Assembly: GCA_029168955.1 (NCBI GenBank)
Contig: JAPDOI010000268.1
Span: 310,001 to 374,000 of the forward strand
Reading direction: 5' to 3'
DNA length: 64,000 nucleotides
Source of the DNA: Aplectana chamaeleonis
Lineage: Eukaryota > Nematoda > Chromadorea > Rhabditida > Cosmocercidae
Both the position numbers and the translations under genes were made by a program. Below are positions 43,731 through 55,633 of the stretch, in pieces. Position 1 is the first letter of the stretch, and every line of letters begins with the position of its first letter. Under the pieces are notes generated by a model. That model did not search any database. It had not been told where the DNA came from and saw only the letters and a program-made list of their open reading frames with translations.

Positions 43731-46700
43731 GAATCAACTCTAGGACTTTTCTCGGATGTCACGGAGACGTCAACTTTGGCAGGGAGTGTGGCGAGTTCAA
43801 ATGGAGTTCTGTTTGTGCCCGCATTTGGAGGTGGGTTGTTGTCTTATGAATTTTCTAATGTTTTTATATGTTTCGCGATTTCAGAGATACCATTGTGATC
43901 AGCGCTTGATTTTCTCTAAGATAGATATAGGAGCCGACAAAAATAATTTCTTGAGTGTTCTGTGCCTTTATGTTGTTGTGAATTGTTTGAAGTCGTCGAT
44001 GGCTTTAAATGTGCTACCGGTGCACCTCAATGTGAGCAGATGTTGGTTTAGAAATTCGCATATAAGTATGAAGGAGATTATTTGGTGTAGCACATGGAAT
44101 GCGTAAACCGTTAGTTTCCCCAATTTATAGAAATATTCAGTTCATCTACGCAATCGCGTTCAGTCCGCAAAATTTACACTGACTGCGAGTGCGTGTTGTG
44201 TCGCGGTTCCGAGAATCCTCAGACAGAGAGGTGGGATCATTCGGGCGGTTTTTGCCGCTGCGAGAAAAGGCAAAATCGCCCGGGTGATCCGACATCCCCA
44301 TCTGAAAATCCTCGAAACCGCGCCGCAACACGCTTTCGCAGTCAGCTTGCACTTTGCGGAATGAACGAGATTGCCTAGATGAACTGTGCAATACCGCTAC
44401 TAACATAGGGAAAAGAGAAGCGAAATGGGCAAAGTTGGCGACGGAAGTGTCTTTTGCTTTTAACTTGCTTGAAAGGGCTCCAATCTAAAACCATCGTCTT
44501 CAGTGCGACCTTTAGGCTCCATACATATCGAAAATGTCCGGAAAATTGCACAAGGGAAACCATTTTCTGGGCGAGGTTGCATCGTTATGCGACAGCGTGT
44601 AAATTCCCGAGCGGTGGTTTCCTTCCCCAAACCCGAGACCACATCCTGAATAGAGAACTAGTAGCTTTCGCGACGAGTTTCCGAATTAGAACACGTCAGA
44701 ATCGCAATAAATGTTTTATTTTATACCTACATACGATCGATCACTGGTCGAGAGATCGCCGCGTCGAACACCTGTGGCACGCACGCAAGCGAGGAGGTAA
44801 TGGTACTATCATTACCTCCTTGCTTGCCTGCGTGCCACTTGTGTTCGACGCGGCGATCTCTCGACCAGTGATCGACTATATATGGCTCCGCACTGCATAC
44901 ACGAAAAGGTTGCAGTATGAGACGAACTGACCAGTAGTATTCCGCTCAGTGATCTCATCTCTGGCTCAGCCCCTTTTCTTGTTCTCGGACGCAAAGCCTG
45001 TCTTCTCAGTCTGTGTTCACAAGGGAGGGTTGCACACATGCGATGGAGTTTTGGGATGCCACTTCAAAGGCAGTGTCCACGATAAAAACCATGTCCGATT
45101 TTTTGGTGGAGATCGGCAGCTGCGGGGTCTAGCGCAACCCTAACGTTGAAAAGACTAAGAAAAATGAGCTTGGAACGGTCCCCTACGGCCCCAAAGTTGG
45201 ACACCCGTCAGCTCTACACACCTAGATGCACTTTCCACGCCCACCGACGTGAACAAATGAATGCTCGAGATTGTGAGATGAGCGATGTTTTCCGATCAAT
45301 AACCCCGTTCTTCCCTTCATTCTCAAGTTCTCTCTTTACTCAGGTCAGCTCGCATACATCGGCTGCAAATACCGGAAGTTACAAGCCTCGGACAACTCGT
45401 CCACCATGTTTCCTTAGCTCAATCTTTGAGGGACCATAACTGCATATCCAGAAGGTCTTGTACGATTACAGAGACATCATTGGAATCAGCATGGAGCCGT
45501 TTTTAAGATAGACGGAAAAACAAAAAACGATTTCCATCGTGAACACTGCCTTTAATATGTTCTAGGGAGAGGACTATGCTCCAATGCTCCGTCCTCAGAA
45601 TCGGCTAAATGCCTCAGAGATTCACAGGAGAATTCCAAGAGTGGGCATTTGCATAGCTTTGCCCATAGAAAAGGGGTACGCGAGTGACAGTTTTCAGGGC
45701 GTTGAAAAAATTGTCTCGAATTGAGCTTAAAACTTGTTTCTGGGGGCTGTATTAAGTGCTGATTACGAATCTGAGACCCATTTGTCAGTATTTGAAAAAT
45801 CCCATCTCATTTGGTTCGAAGCTTCAAAATGGGGGAAATTTTGCTGGCAAAACGCGACTTTTGACGATTTCGAGAATTCTACGATCAAGTCGCCTCAAAA
45901 CTTGTACATAGGGACTCTTCGAGCTGCATAACACGAATCTGCAACCAGTTTATCATTTTTCGATAAACTACGGTAGGTTACGGTGCGTATACGGTAGCTC
46001 GGTCAAAGTCTCAGATTTGACACAAAATTTCACTGTGGGTGTTATTTGGGACGCTGAACACAATTTTGATGTCCATTTTTCGATTTTCAAAACTTTAAAG
46101 TAAGTTACGCCAGTTAAAAGGAATTATGCCTACCGCAACCTACAGTAACCTCAAGTCTGGCGAGGAATAGACCCCAGATTCGGGTTCAGCGCCCTAAATA
46201 AACCCCAGTTGAAAGTTTTGAGCCGAATCCGAAAATTTTTTCCTGAACGCCTTGAAAATTCCCTTACATTTTTTTGAAGCATTGAAAATGCCGTTTTTGT
46301 TATCCCCGCAGCAATTTAGCCAATTTCAAGCACGGGTTATTCATATATTCTCACAGACCTACAGCAACGACAACATGATTTCCAAAGCGCCACCGGAAGG
46401 TAACAAGCCTCCCTTGTCAGTCCTATTGTTCTCATTTTCAAGGTCTTCAAACGCCCATCAACGACGACACGGCGTGTTGCGGCTTTCTGGGTATCCGGCC
46501 TGATACGGCTAAAGCTCACATGTGAGTGCGATTTGTGAAATCTGCGTGGAAAAACTCATATTAAAAACAGCATACATGCTCTTAAACATGGTTGAGATAA
46601 CTACGGAAATAGAATGGTATGGCTCAGATCATAACGCCTACGCATTCTGAAGCGCCAAAAACGACCCACAATGACGCTACACGAGTAAGATATTGGCCCC

Positions 46701-48384
46701 GCCCCCTGTATTTGCCTCCTCCTCCAAAACAGGGGTGCTGGGCACTTCTTTCCGTCGTCGATGTATGTGGTTTACCTATTGTTTGTAATCTACATACCAC
46801 CCACAAACGTCGCCGACGGTGGGAATGGGTTACCACCTCTGGAAATTGGAGGAGGACCCAAATGCAGGGGGCGGAGAAATACAGGGGTAGGGCCAACTTC
46901 TTACTCGGGTAGCGGCATTGTGGGTAGTTTTCGACGCTTCAAAATGCGTAGGTGTTGTGTTCTGAGTTATAATATTCTTCTTGTGTAGTTATCTCAACCA
47001 CATTTACGAGCGTGTACGCTGCCTTCAGGTTTTTGCTAAGGATATGATAGAAGGTTTGGTGGCTACCGTAATACTACAATACCCGCACTAATTTACTCAA
47101 AAAAGCCGCAAAAGTCGCGAAGTCGCTAATTTTGCGACTTTTCGTCATAACACGGCTCAAAGTGACCCGTTCGGGGAGCTAGGGCCACATCTGGAAGCAT
47201 CATTGAGAGCTCTTCCTTTCAAGCACACACATTTCTTGACTTGCAAACAAGGCATGTAGGGTTAACAGAAAAATCGAGTGAACGGAAACATCACCGAAGT
47301 CCCGTTCTCAGCTCGAACAGGACCAATCGACTTTGGACTTGGCCTACAACTTCACTTTCTTATCCTCTTTCAAGTAAGCACTGCGGGAGCCCATTCCGAA
47401 AAAGTCGGTTTTTCATCCCCTTCAAATGTGCCAAGTCCATTCTCGCTTTAAACAGGACCAGGTTAAGAAATATGTATGCTCACAATGAAGAGCTCTCGAC
47501 ACTGATTCCAAATATGCTCCTAGCTCCCCGAACGGCTCACTTTGAGCCGTGTTATGATAAAAAGTCGCAAAATTCGCGATTTCGCGACTTCTGCGGTTTT
47601 TTTTTGAGTAAATTTGTGCGGTTTTTTTTTACTGTAGGTCAGTCGGCAGAAACGCAATATCGAAATGAGAAGGCTCGCAGTAGAAAGCGCTTGCGCTGGT
47701 TCTTCTACTCTGCTCTCACTGCTCTTGAGGTAGCCACCCAAACTTGTTGAAAGAAGTTCTGATCGCGGACATTATCTCCCAAATTCAATCTATCCTCGTC
47801 GCTCTTTCAGGTTTTCTTCAAACATTTGATGGTTTTTTTTTCAGGGTGAGAGCCATACTGGAGTCGATCGCTTTTCGTGTATATCAAATATTTGAAACAA
47901 TTCGGGCCGAGGTTTCGATTCTGGATAAGCCCAGGATACGGTATGTAACGATTTTTGTCTGTTTTTGTAATTCGCGCAAACATATTTCTAACAATGTTCA
48001 ATTGCAGGATCTGTGGTGGTGTAGCGGCCAACGATTTTGTTTGCGAAACTATTGCTACTCTAACCGGAATCACGATTCAACGGATGAAGGATGGCGGATT
48101 TGTTGCATCTCGTGGGGCTGCGCTTCTTGCTGGATTTGTTCAAGGTCAGCATTTCTGGAGTGCTGGACCTTACTATATCGGCTGCCTGCTCTTTTCGACT
48201 GATAGAAATCTCATTCTCATGAAAGCCATCATTTTAAGGAATGTGGAACGAGAAACAGTTGGAGTCTATGATCGAAGTTGATCGACATTTCAAGCCGTCC
48301 AAGAGCGCCACAAATGGTTTACAACAGTCTTACCAACTATGGCTCAAAGCCGTTCAACGTTGCTCAAAGTTTTACGAACCCTAA
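43731..48384 (+). CDS. GK5: Glycerol kinase 5-like gene, 3' exons
   Basis: FGGY-family kinase that would phosphorylate glycerol (or a related sugar alcohol) with ATP in the cytosol. Exons: 43731-43830 (LGLFSDVTETSTLA, NGVLFVPAFG), 46443-46521 (LQTPINDDTACCGFLGIRPD), 47845-47940 (VRAILESIAFRVYQIFE), 48008-48144 (IRICGGVAANDFVCETIA, the ATP-binding GG..N block, then LLAGFVQ) and 48239-48384 (MWNEKQLESMIEVDRHFKPS, ending FYEP and TAA at 48382). Phases 1, 2, 2 and 1 join without loss, giving 185 codons plus stop. The family is about 500-530 residues, so the N-terminal two thirds should lie upstream and were not found. The start of the first listed exon is approximate. Introns 1 (2.6 kb) and 2 (1.3 kb) are full of MITEs. 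Introns 1 and 4 end in AAG instead of CAG. Confidence 0.85.
44138..44388. mobile_element. Foldback in intron 1 of the glycerol kinase gene, 251 bp
   Basis: Arms of about 120 bp: CAGTTCATCTACGCAATCGC, GACTGCGAGTGCGTGTTG, GTGGGATCATTCGGGCG pair with CGCCCGGGTGATCCGACAT, CAACACGCTTTCGCAGTC, GATTGCCTAGATGAACTG. Confidence 0.85.
44737..44875. mobile_element. Near-perfect palindrome in intron 1, 139 bp
   Basis: TCGATCACTGGTCGAGAGAT through CGCGTCGAACAC is mirrored on the right with a very short centre (TAATGGTACTATCATTA). The GAGGAGGTAATG arm is almost exact, so the element is young or selected. Confidence 0.9.
45064..45555. mobile_element. AAAGGC-ended MITE in intron 1 (492 bp)
   Basis: Left end TCAAAGGCAGTGTCCACGAT, right end CATCGTGAACACTGCCTTTAA. 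Confidence 0.75.
45556..46270. repeat. Family A partial copy in intron 1
   Basis: Shares GCGTTGAAAA, TCTCGAATTGAGCTTAAAAC-like, ACTACGGTAGGTTACGGTGC, ATACGGTAG and AGACCCCAGATTCGGGTTC with the family A interiors at 5.5-6.3 and 60.4-61.2 kb. No inverted arms are visible. Confidence 0.7.
46561..47026. mobile_element. AAAGGC-related foldback MITE in intron 2 (466 bp)
   Basis: The outer ends AACAGCATACATGCTCTTAA and GAGCGTGTACGCTGCCTT plus GTTGAGATAACTAC relate it to copies a and b. The rest is a long palindrome (GCCCCGCCCCCTGTATTTG, CCTCCTCCTCC against GGAGGAGGACC, GCAGGGGGCGG). Confidence 0.8.
47075..47637. mobile_element. TACAATACC-ended foldback, copy 2, in intron 2
   Basis: Same family as 20491-21025: TACAATACCCGCACTAATTT, GGGGAGCTAGGGCCACAT, GAGAGCTCTTCC and their complements. 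The right end is decayed (AAATTTGTGCGGTTTTTTTT). Confidence 0.78.
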
Positions 48385-48525
48385 AGCAGCTAACTACTCT
48401 AAAAATATGGTCTTTCAATGTGCATATTTTGTATGTATTTCGTCTCTGTTTCGCGGAGCCTCGTGGCGAGAAGTGTGATCGTGGCAACGCGGATGTTTTC
48501 TGGAGCGATGTGCACTTCCAATGGC

Positions 48526-48993
48526 TCAAAGGCAGTGTTCACGATGAATATCTTACTCGAGCTCGACTCGGAAATGGGATTATTCGGTCTGAGCTATTGA
48601 ACAGTCGAAAAACAGCAAAGAAAAGCGCTCGGAATAAGCTAAAAGAGCGGTTTCTAACGTACGCACAGATTCAGAACGAGCCTATGCGCTTTCTTAGTTC
48701 CCGCAAGGGTGCGCTAATGACGAAATGTGCGCAAATCGATCAGGCCACACGTGACGGAGTTGCTTGGCGAATCGCCATCGGAAGCGTTCGCGGCGCCACA
48801 AGCTCGTCAGGACGGGGGACGGGTCGGACTTAGTAGGCGTACTGGGCTAACGAAATGTTCACTTCGCCGCTGTTTTTATCGATTTCAGGCCCGTTCTCAC
48901 TGCTTTCTTCGACATCATCCCCTCCTGCATCTATCGGCGTAGGATTTCACGCGGAAAATTGAAAACGAGACATATCGTGAACACTGCCTTTGA
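48526..48993. mobile_element. AAAGGC-ended MITE downstream of the glycerol kinase gene (468 bp)
   Basis: Ends TCAAAGGCAGTGTTCACGAT and ATCGTGAACACTGCCTTTGA are perfect inverted copies over 20 bp. It lies 141 bp after the stop codon. Confidence 0.8.
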
Positions 48994-51125
48994 GGGTCCT
49001 TTCAACTGCGATGCGGCGAAGAACATTTAACAATATTGATCACGCGGCACGGCAGAATCGATATTGTAGGCACGCATCTTGCCGCGCCGCTCGGCGGCGG
49101 AACTATAAATGATCACTGAAGGCAAATAATTCCTAAGTGCGATTTAGGGGAACGCGCCATAAGAATCAGCTTAATCTTCGAAATTGTAACGTTGATTAAT
49201 CGCACTCAATTATATACACAGACGTACAAGCTATTATCGTCTGTCTCATTCAATTGGGAAGCCGCATCGCTCTTAATAGGCGTTAAATCATTCGATCGGA
49301 GTGCTTTTGCAAAAGTTTTGACGCTTGTTTCGCGCGTCATTCGCAAAATGCTTGCGGTAATCATGGGTGCCCTTGGGTAGACAATTTATGGCTCTCTGTG
49401 GCCCCATTAGTTAGCTCTTAGCGGTCCGCTACCATCCCGTGAAAAAACCCACCATTGGCCGTAATTTGCCAGTCTTTTGCCTGCGATCTGCCCGGATAGG
49501 ATGTGACTGCCTTCGCTCCGCCCGGCGTCCCTGTCTAAGGGAGTAGCGAATTTCTTGTTTTTCAGAGTGTAAATTCTCTTAGTGGTTAGCTGCTACTGTT
49601 CAAGTCATTTATAAACTCACATATTCATGCTTTCTTGACATAACTTTTATGGATTTGTTAAGCTTATAGCACCTTTGAGCGAGATTTTATCAATTATTTG
49701 CACACTGTTCTATCATTTTCAGAAGCAGATTTATTGTTTTATTATTAATATGTATTTTGTGGATTTACAGTACTCTATATTAATATTCTTTTTGTGAATT
49801 ACATCGTATGTTCTATATGAAGTGTAAAGTATACTGATCCTCTGTTTCGGAGTAAGATTTATTTTCATTGACTGCGTGCGTCTGCTTACGTATGCTGCGT
49901 CTCCTCCTCCTCCACTCTTTCTCGCTGTCTCTCCTATCGCTTCGCACAAACGCCCGAAGGAACGCAGTAAATTTAGCTCTGAAGCAGAGTATAGCTTGTG
50001 CACATTTCTTTGATTGCCAAAATTGTCTCAGTTTTACGCCCGTGGGCTTTTTACCTCTTTCGCTGAACTGCCGCGCAATTTTGAATAATTACTACTTAAC
50101 AAGTGCCTTCATGTTCAGATTGAACGAAATTCTATAGAGTAATGAATGTAAATTTACTGTTTCTTTGTTTGCCTGATGTCTTATCATTGTGAAGCTGTTG
50201 TCATATATTCGTTGCTCAAAAAGTGAATTCGTAAACATAATCAATGAAAGATTTGAGATTATTTTATGCTCGCTAGGGATGGGAAGGATTATTGATGCTG
50301 AAACTGACAAGGAAACTACTATTTCTCGGCCTGGCCATTCCAAATGGTCAATAACACCTGGAGGTTTTGCGCTGTTATGCTCATTGGGTTTGGCATAAAA
50401 AGGCCCTCCATCGTGTCCCTAGCAATAAAAACATCGTCGATATCCCCGAAAAAACTACTACAATCGTCCCCATTCGATCGACTAGTAGACTAGATCGACC
50501 TTTCTTGAACAAATAAAAATCGCTAGCGAATCATCATAGGAAGAAGCATTGCCATTGTAAGAAGCAAAGCGATGAACCCTTTCTTGAAAATTATCGACAT
50601 GGCCGTAGTTTTTATTTTCAGAAGGCGATAATTGATTGCCCAAGACAACTGCTAACCCTTTATCGAAAAGTACTAAACTTGGCTCGATCACGCAGAATTT
50701 TTTTCGATTGTCTGCAATTCGAGGTGAGTGAGTGGCAAGAAGAAGACGGAAACATTTTTTCCCATATTGATCCAAATGAAACAGATTGAGGTAGATGTGT
50801 GACAGAAGTAGTAGCCAACCGATTTTCGCTTCTCAAAAGTCGAAAGCACAAACATGGTGGCCGCTTGACGAGAATGCGTCCGCTAATTTTCCATGTTTTC
50901 CCCATTTTTCGCTCTACCGGAAGGTTCATAGTGAGAACCCAACAAAAAGTAATGGTACTCTACCCATCCCCCACAACTCTCAAAAGAACTTTTTTCATGA
51001 CGTGTCCTACCCCCTTGTAAGGCACCTCTTGCAGTGGTGGTCAAACATTGTATGGAGCATATCGAGTAATTCGATTGGATGACTCGGTGTTCGAAATTTG
51101 AAGAAGTCTTACGTAACACAATGTA
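48994..51125. other. Intergenic stretch, 2.1 kb
   Basis: No confident gene. A + frame at 50189-50398 and a - frame at 50482-50775 are open but resemble nothing I recognise. The region otherwise looks non-repetitive within this window. Confidence 0.35.
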
Positions 51126-51129
51126 AAAT

Positions 51130-51400
51130 CAGGAGCGCGCGCGACGTAGCGGCAGAAGGCGCTGCTTTCGCTGCACACGCCCGGGGTTCGATCCTCGCTC
51201 AACCTGCTATCCTTCCGTGGCCAATGAATTGCTACCAGAACTAACACAGAAGATGAAAATATTGGCATGAAGGCCACGCTACGCCTGTAAGTCACAGTAT
51301 AGACTCGAAACACATTCAAGCCTACACGATCACGATGTCTGAAGCGCGGCACATCCCAATAGTGCAAACGGATTCCGAGTCTCAATCTTAAATTTTAAAA
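51130..51400 (+). repeat. tRNA-derived SINE candidate
   Basis: GAGCGCG at the 5' side can pair with CGCTC after the T-arm-like GGGGTTCGATCC (B box). An A-box-like TAGCGGCAGAAGG lies about 40 bp before it. A unique-looking body follows (CAATGAATTGCTACCAGAAC) and the segment ends in a short AT-rich tail near 51400. The stems are too poor for a working tRNA. Confidence 0.5.
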
Positions 51401-52820
51401 AATCCGATTTCTGAGATGGGAAGTGCATTGGAGACAGGTGGAAGCCAGAATTACATTGTTCGATGTATGGGTGTTGGAGACTGTCGGAGTAATAAAATGT
51501 CTGAATAGTTCATTGTTGTTTACGAAGGCTTTTTCAGAACTGATGCTTTATCGGCAGGAGAATACTTGGTATCTTGGGAAAGCGGTATATTGAAGTAATC
51601 TGGTGTGAATGCTGATTTACGTAAGATGAGTTTTTAATAGATTCGGACCGCGTTTAGAGTGTGCGGGAGGATTATCCCGCGTTCTAAGCGTTTGCCGGCC
51701 AACCGAGGGGCGGGGCTGTTATGGCGTCACCTTCGGCCAAAATTGACCTGATAACTCGCACAAAACATTTTGTGCTAAGGTCGTAGCCTCTTTTTTATCC
51801 TGGCTGCCAACTCATCAAAATGTCACGGAAGCACCTCACATTTATGTAGATATCTCGCCTATCTGACTGAATCGGATGATCCGGTTGTTTTTGGAAAGGT
51901 CAACTGTAATGTGCCACGGCTAGTCTATATTAGTCAGTTTTCATCTGACATTTTTATGCATGCCTTGTAGTGTTTTACCCGCATTTAAATCTTCCAATGG
52001 AGGGAGGAAGGTGCGCAAAAACCGTCTGCAAAATAGGAATGGTCTAAACTCCTAGAAGTTGGAAGAAAATTTTCCGTATGAAAATTATGAGCCTCCAAAG
52101 TTGCGACTTCGCCTCCAAAGATGCCACAACGGTTTGTTTCCGCTGTTAAGAAGTATCGGCCAAGAAAATCAGTCTCAGAAAATATTGTTCAATTTTTGTA
52201 GACTCTCCTCATCCTACTTGCCTATTGTTCCCTTTTTGTTGAAACGTTTCTGACGCCTACCAAACCTTTTTCGCTTGATAGACCCCTTTTTGATAGAATT
52301 GTGCTTTGCTCAGGTTCGCTATCCGAGCGCTTGCGGGGTTTAGAGCTTATTCCCTTAATGGGGAAGGGTCGGAAGAAATTGGCACCCAAGTGAGAATTTC
52401 ACCTACTGAGAGGTCCCAGCACCGCTTTATAGAAACCCCATATCAAGAATTGATGTCTGGAAATTAAAAGATGGCACCCTTTGCAATCCAATAATCGTAT
52501 ACATTTTCCGTCGTTGGGCAGTTGTGGCCTGCAGGCACCGCTCCATATTATCACCTCTGATAGTGCCCTGTGTAAAAAAACTTCGCTGGAGCCGGTAATG
52601 TTTCGGAACTACTTCAGCGAGCCTACCATAGAGTAGTGCACGATCGACGCGAAGTCGCAGAAGCGCTGCTCTGGACCTTGCGTAATGTTGGGTTGAGGTC
52701 AAAATGGGGAGTTTCAGAACTGCGAAGCAGTGTCAGTAGAAATAATAATTACTGAAGGCTATGGTTATTTTCATTCACCTAGAGCAACCAACAGTGCAAT
52801 TTGTATCAATCCTGGTGTAA
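51401..52820. other. Intergenic stretch
   Basis: No gene recognised; short frames only. Confidence 0.35.
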
Positions 52821-52823
52821 GAC

Positions 52824-52989
52824 TAGGGTTGAAGCGCGATTTGAATGACTATTGACTTTCTAACGAATTTTGAGATTGCTTACGAAAATATTATAAAATT
52901 CGTTAATCGTTAGTCGTTAGTCGTAACACCGAAAACGCCCGTTAGTCGTTAAATTCGTTAGTCGTTAGTCGTAATTACGCACATCCCTG
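52824..52989. repeat. CGTTAGT simple-sequence block with hAT-like right end
   Basis: Degenerate CGTTAGTCGTTAG repeats end in CGCACATCCCTG at 52989, the same terminus as the two hAT-ended elements. A left terminus may be TAGGGTTGAAGCGCG at 52824. No matching flanking 8-mers were found. Confidence 0.5.
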
Positions 52990-53118
52990 ATTACATTTTT
53001 GAAAGTTTGCATTCTCTGCATCTTTCGTCTATGCAAACATTTAAGACCACAAAAATTAGTGTTAATAGTATACCAACGCATTATGAAAGGTTCATTTTGC
53101 GAAGATATTCGTTTTGAA

Positions 53119-53494
53119 ATTTATCTACCCCTTTTTTTCTTCGAAAATCGATTTTCAATTTCTCTCAGCTCTCGAAAGGATAGTCCACTCAGACGATTCG
53201 CGGCCCCGAGATGCAGTAATCGGAGCTGCCTGACAGTTCGGCTCGTTCTCCAAATCTGCGGGTCCGCTTCTGTTGCCATCCGGGCCACTCCTTTTCCTAC
53301 CTGTTCCTATCAGAGCTCATCCAATTCGCCCGTACCGAACAGCAGTGGCCCGAAGAGTGAAAGAACGAGCCGAAATATCAGCCGGCTCCGATTCATGTTC
53401 GGTGCGTCTCGGGGCCGCGAATCGTCTGAGTGGACTATCCTTTCGAAAGCTAAGAGAAATTGAAAATCGCTTCTGAAAAAAAGAGTGGATAAAT
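53119..53494. mobile_element. Foldback, 376 bp
   Basis: Arms of about 105 bp: ATTTATCTACCCC, CGAAAATCGATTTTCAATTT, GATAGTCCACTCAGACGATT, CGCGGCCCCGAG and their inverted counterparts. Mirror-image frames on the two strands are artefacts. Confidence 0.85.
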
Positions 53495-53568
53495 TGCCAA
53501 ACGAAAACTTTCGAATAATGAACGCTTTATGTTGCGCTGATATACTATTAATAAGAATTTTCGCGCTC

Positions 53569-54142
53569 TTAAAGGCAGTGGTCGCGTTGAAAAAAGTTGT
53601 TGAAAAAACCATAGAAGTTAGGTTGATCCACAAACGGCTGAAAGACCACGATGGTCACGTGGCAAGAAATGAGCTGGAAATAGAGTTATAAAGATCCTAA
53701 GTTGCCAATTCGTGCACACGTGCACAGCCTCGCCCAAAAAGATCGCAGTCTCATGCAGAGCAGTCAAAAATCATTGACGTTCAAAGCCAGGAATAAATGC
53801 ACATTTAACTAGTAAAAACAGTTGATCAAAGAATGCAAGCACTTCAGTCAATGTTTGGACTTATTAAGGACATAAATATTCGATCAGGCCAGTCCGAAGA
53901 AAATTGGTTATTGATTCAATTCCAACATCAAGCCAGCTGATGTTCTTGTTACTAGAGATAATCGATGCCGATGATGTGGAGTGGGTCGTCCACCATCAAA
54001 AGAGTGAAAGTTCAGGCTCGAAATTTGGCCCGAAACATGGAGTTTTTCGAAATTTTTCTTATTGGTCCTTCTACTCTGAATTCAGAAAATGGTTTAGAGA
54101 AAAAAGAAGACAAGCATATTCTACTGCGACCACTGCCTTTAA
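53569..54142. mobile_element. AAAGGC-ended MITE, copy g (574 bp)
   Basis: TTAAAGGCAGTGGTCGCGTT and CTGCGACCACTGCCTTTAA are inverted ends. Confidence 0.75.
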
Positions 54143-54169
54143 ATGTTTGCATAGAACGAAAATGCAGAG

Positions 54170-55470
54170 AATTTAAGTCTGCGTCTCTATGAATCTGTGT
54201 TTTGCTTTTCTTCGCCAACTTCGGCATTTGATTCAAACGAATGTTTGGGATATTTGAGTGACTGTTCGCTTTTTAATTGCTCATTTTTTCAGAAAATGAT
54301 TTTATTCTGGAATAGTGTTTGAATCATGCTTGAAATTGATTTGAAATCACCTGAACACAAACATGACCGTCATTTCGAATCATGGAATATTTGGAAATCG
54401 AAAAAACTAAGGGTTGGCACTGAATTTGAATGCAGCTCACGCATTCAAGCCTTATTTATATCAAGTTAGGCCTAGTGCATACTTGCCGCGACGCGCGACA
54501 GCGCATTTGAACCATATTGATTTTCGTTCGATATACATCACAAACACTACGTCGTGTCGCACGTCCTGGGAAATATGCACTAGGCCTTACTGTATTTATT
54601 CCTTGACGAGATTGTTCTGGCGGCAAAAGAAAGTAAACGTGGAGGGCTGGTAATCCGTCTCATTAAGGGTCTTTGAAACGGGAATTTTTTCCTCTATCGC
54701 CCCTTTTGGAAAACACAGTGCGAGTTTTGTTCAGAATCGCTTTTTATGTGTGTCACTTATCTTTGAACTATGGTATATTCAAAAATCGAAATTTTAGAAA
54801 GAATCGCGTAAAAAAAATTGTTTGAATCACGGTGTATTCAGAAATCGAAATTCAAACAAATCGGGATGATTTCGACATTCCAAAAGCCGAGTAATTCATA
54901 TTCTCGAAGAAATCAAATGTCCGAAAAGAGTGAAAATTCAACTTTTCAGAAAAATTGAATATTTGGTTAGTCATATGATCTGGTTCCAAGTCTTGACTCT
55001 AGCGCCTCACAGTAGTTTTCCATTCAAATTGTCGAATTTCGTTGTGTTTCTTCAGTCGACACGGAATCGTTCCACGGATAAATGTTCGCCTGAGCAGTCT
55101 GCGTCTCTATGTTTCTGCCTTTTGCTTGAATAAAAAATAATTTCGCGGACTTCTGCATTCGATTCGAACGAATGTTTGGGATATTTGATTTACATTTCGA
55201 TTTTTATCTTTTAGATTTTTACGAAAAATGATTTTGTTGTGGAACGATGTTTGAAGCATACTCGAAATTGATCTGAAATCACCCCAGAACTAACAAAAAC
55301 CTTCATTCTAATCCAGGGAATACTTGAAAATCGAGAAAACCAAGTTTTGAACTGGAATTCGAATGCAGCTCACACGTTCAAATCGTTTTTTACACTACAT
55401 AGATTATTACATTTTCCTCTTGGCGAGACTTTTTCTGGCTGTGAACGGATGAACGAAAGTTCGAATTTTC
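54170..55470. repeat. Tandem duplication, unit about 920 bp
   Basis: 54174-54660 and 55098-55470 share CTGCGTCTCTATG, CGAATGTTTGGGATATTTGA, GAAATTGAT.TGAAATCACC, GAATGCAGCTCAC.C.TTCAA and TTG.CGAGA in the same order, about 75-80 percent alike. The first copy contains a 118-bp MITE that the second lacks. Confidence 0.8.
54469..54586. mobile_element. GGCC-ended 118-bp MITE with TTA duplication
   Basis: GGCCTAGTGCATACTTG...ATATGCACTAGGCC flanked by TTA at 54466-54468 and 54587-54589. Same family as 33474-33597. The empty site is visible in the downstream duplicate. Confidence 0.88.
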
Positions 55471-55633
55471 TACAGAATGAATATTTGAATTACAGGAATG
55501 CTATTCAAAATCTATTTGGTTAGTTCCCATGTACAGTGATTCTGTCGTATAATTTCGGATTCTTCATTGGGGTATGTTTCGAAATTTTTCAAAAATGTAA
55601 TTCTCTTAGAATCATTGTTATCCAACGACTTTA

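Noticed and set aside
43855..44106. Extra glycerol kinase exon after a TTTCAG-like site at about 43884
   Set aside because: The translation does not continue the family; the fitting exon is at 46443-46521 with the right phase.
46619..46912. Paired 90-97 codon frames inside glycerol kinase intron 2
   Set aside because: Mirror images from the palindromic MITE.
51132..51200. Functional tRNA gene
   Set aside because: Acceptor and T stems have too many mismatches and the length is too short; a SINE head fits better.
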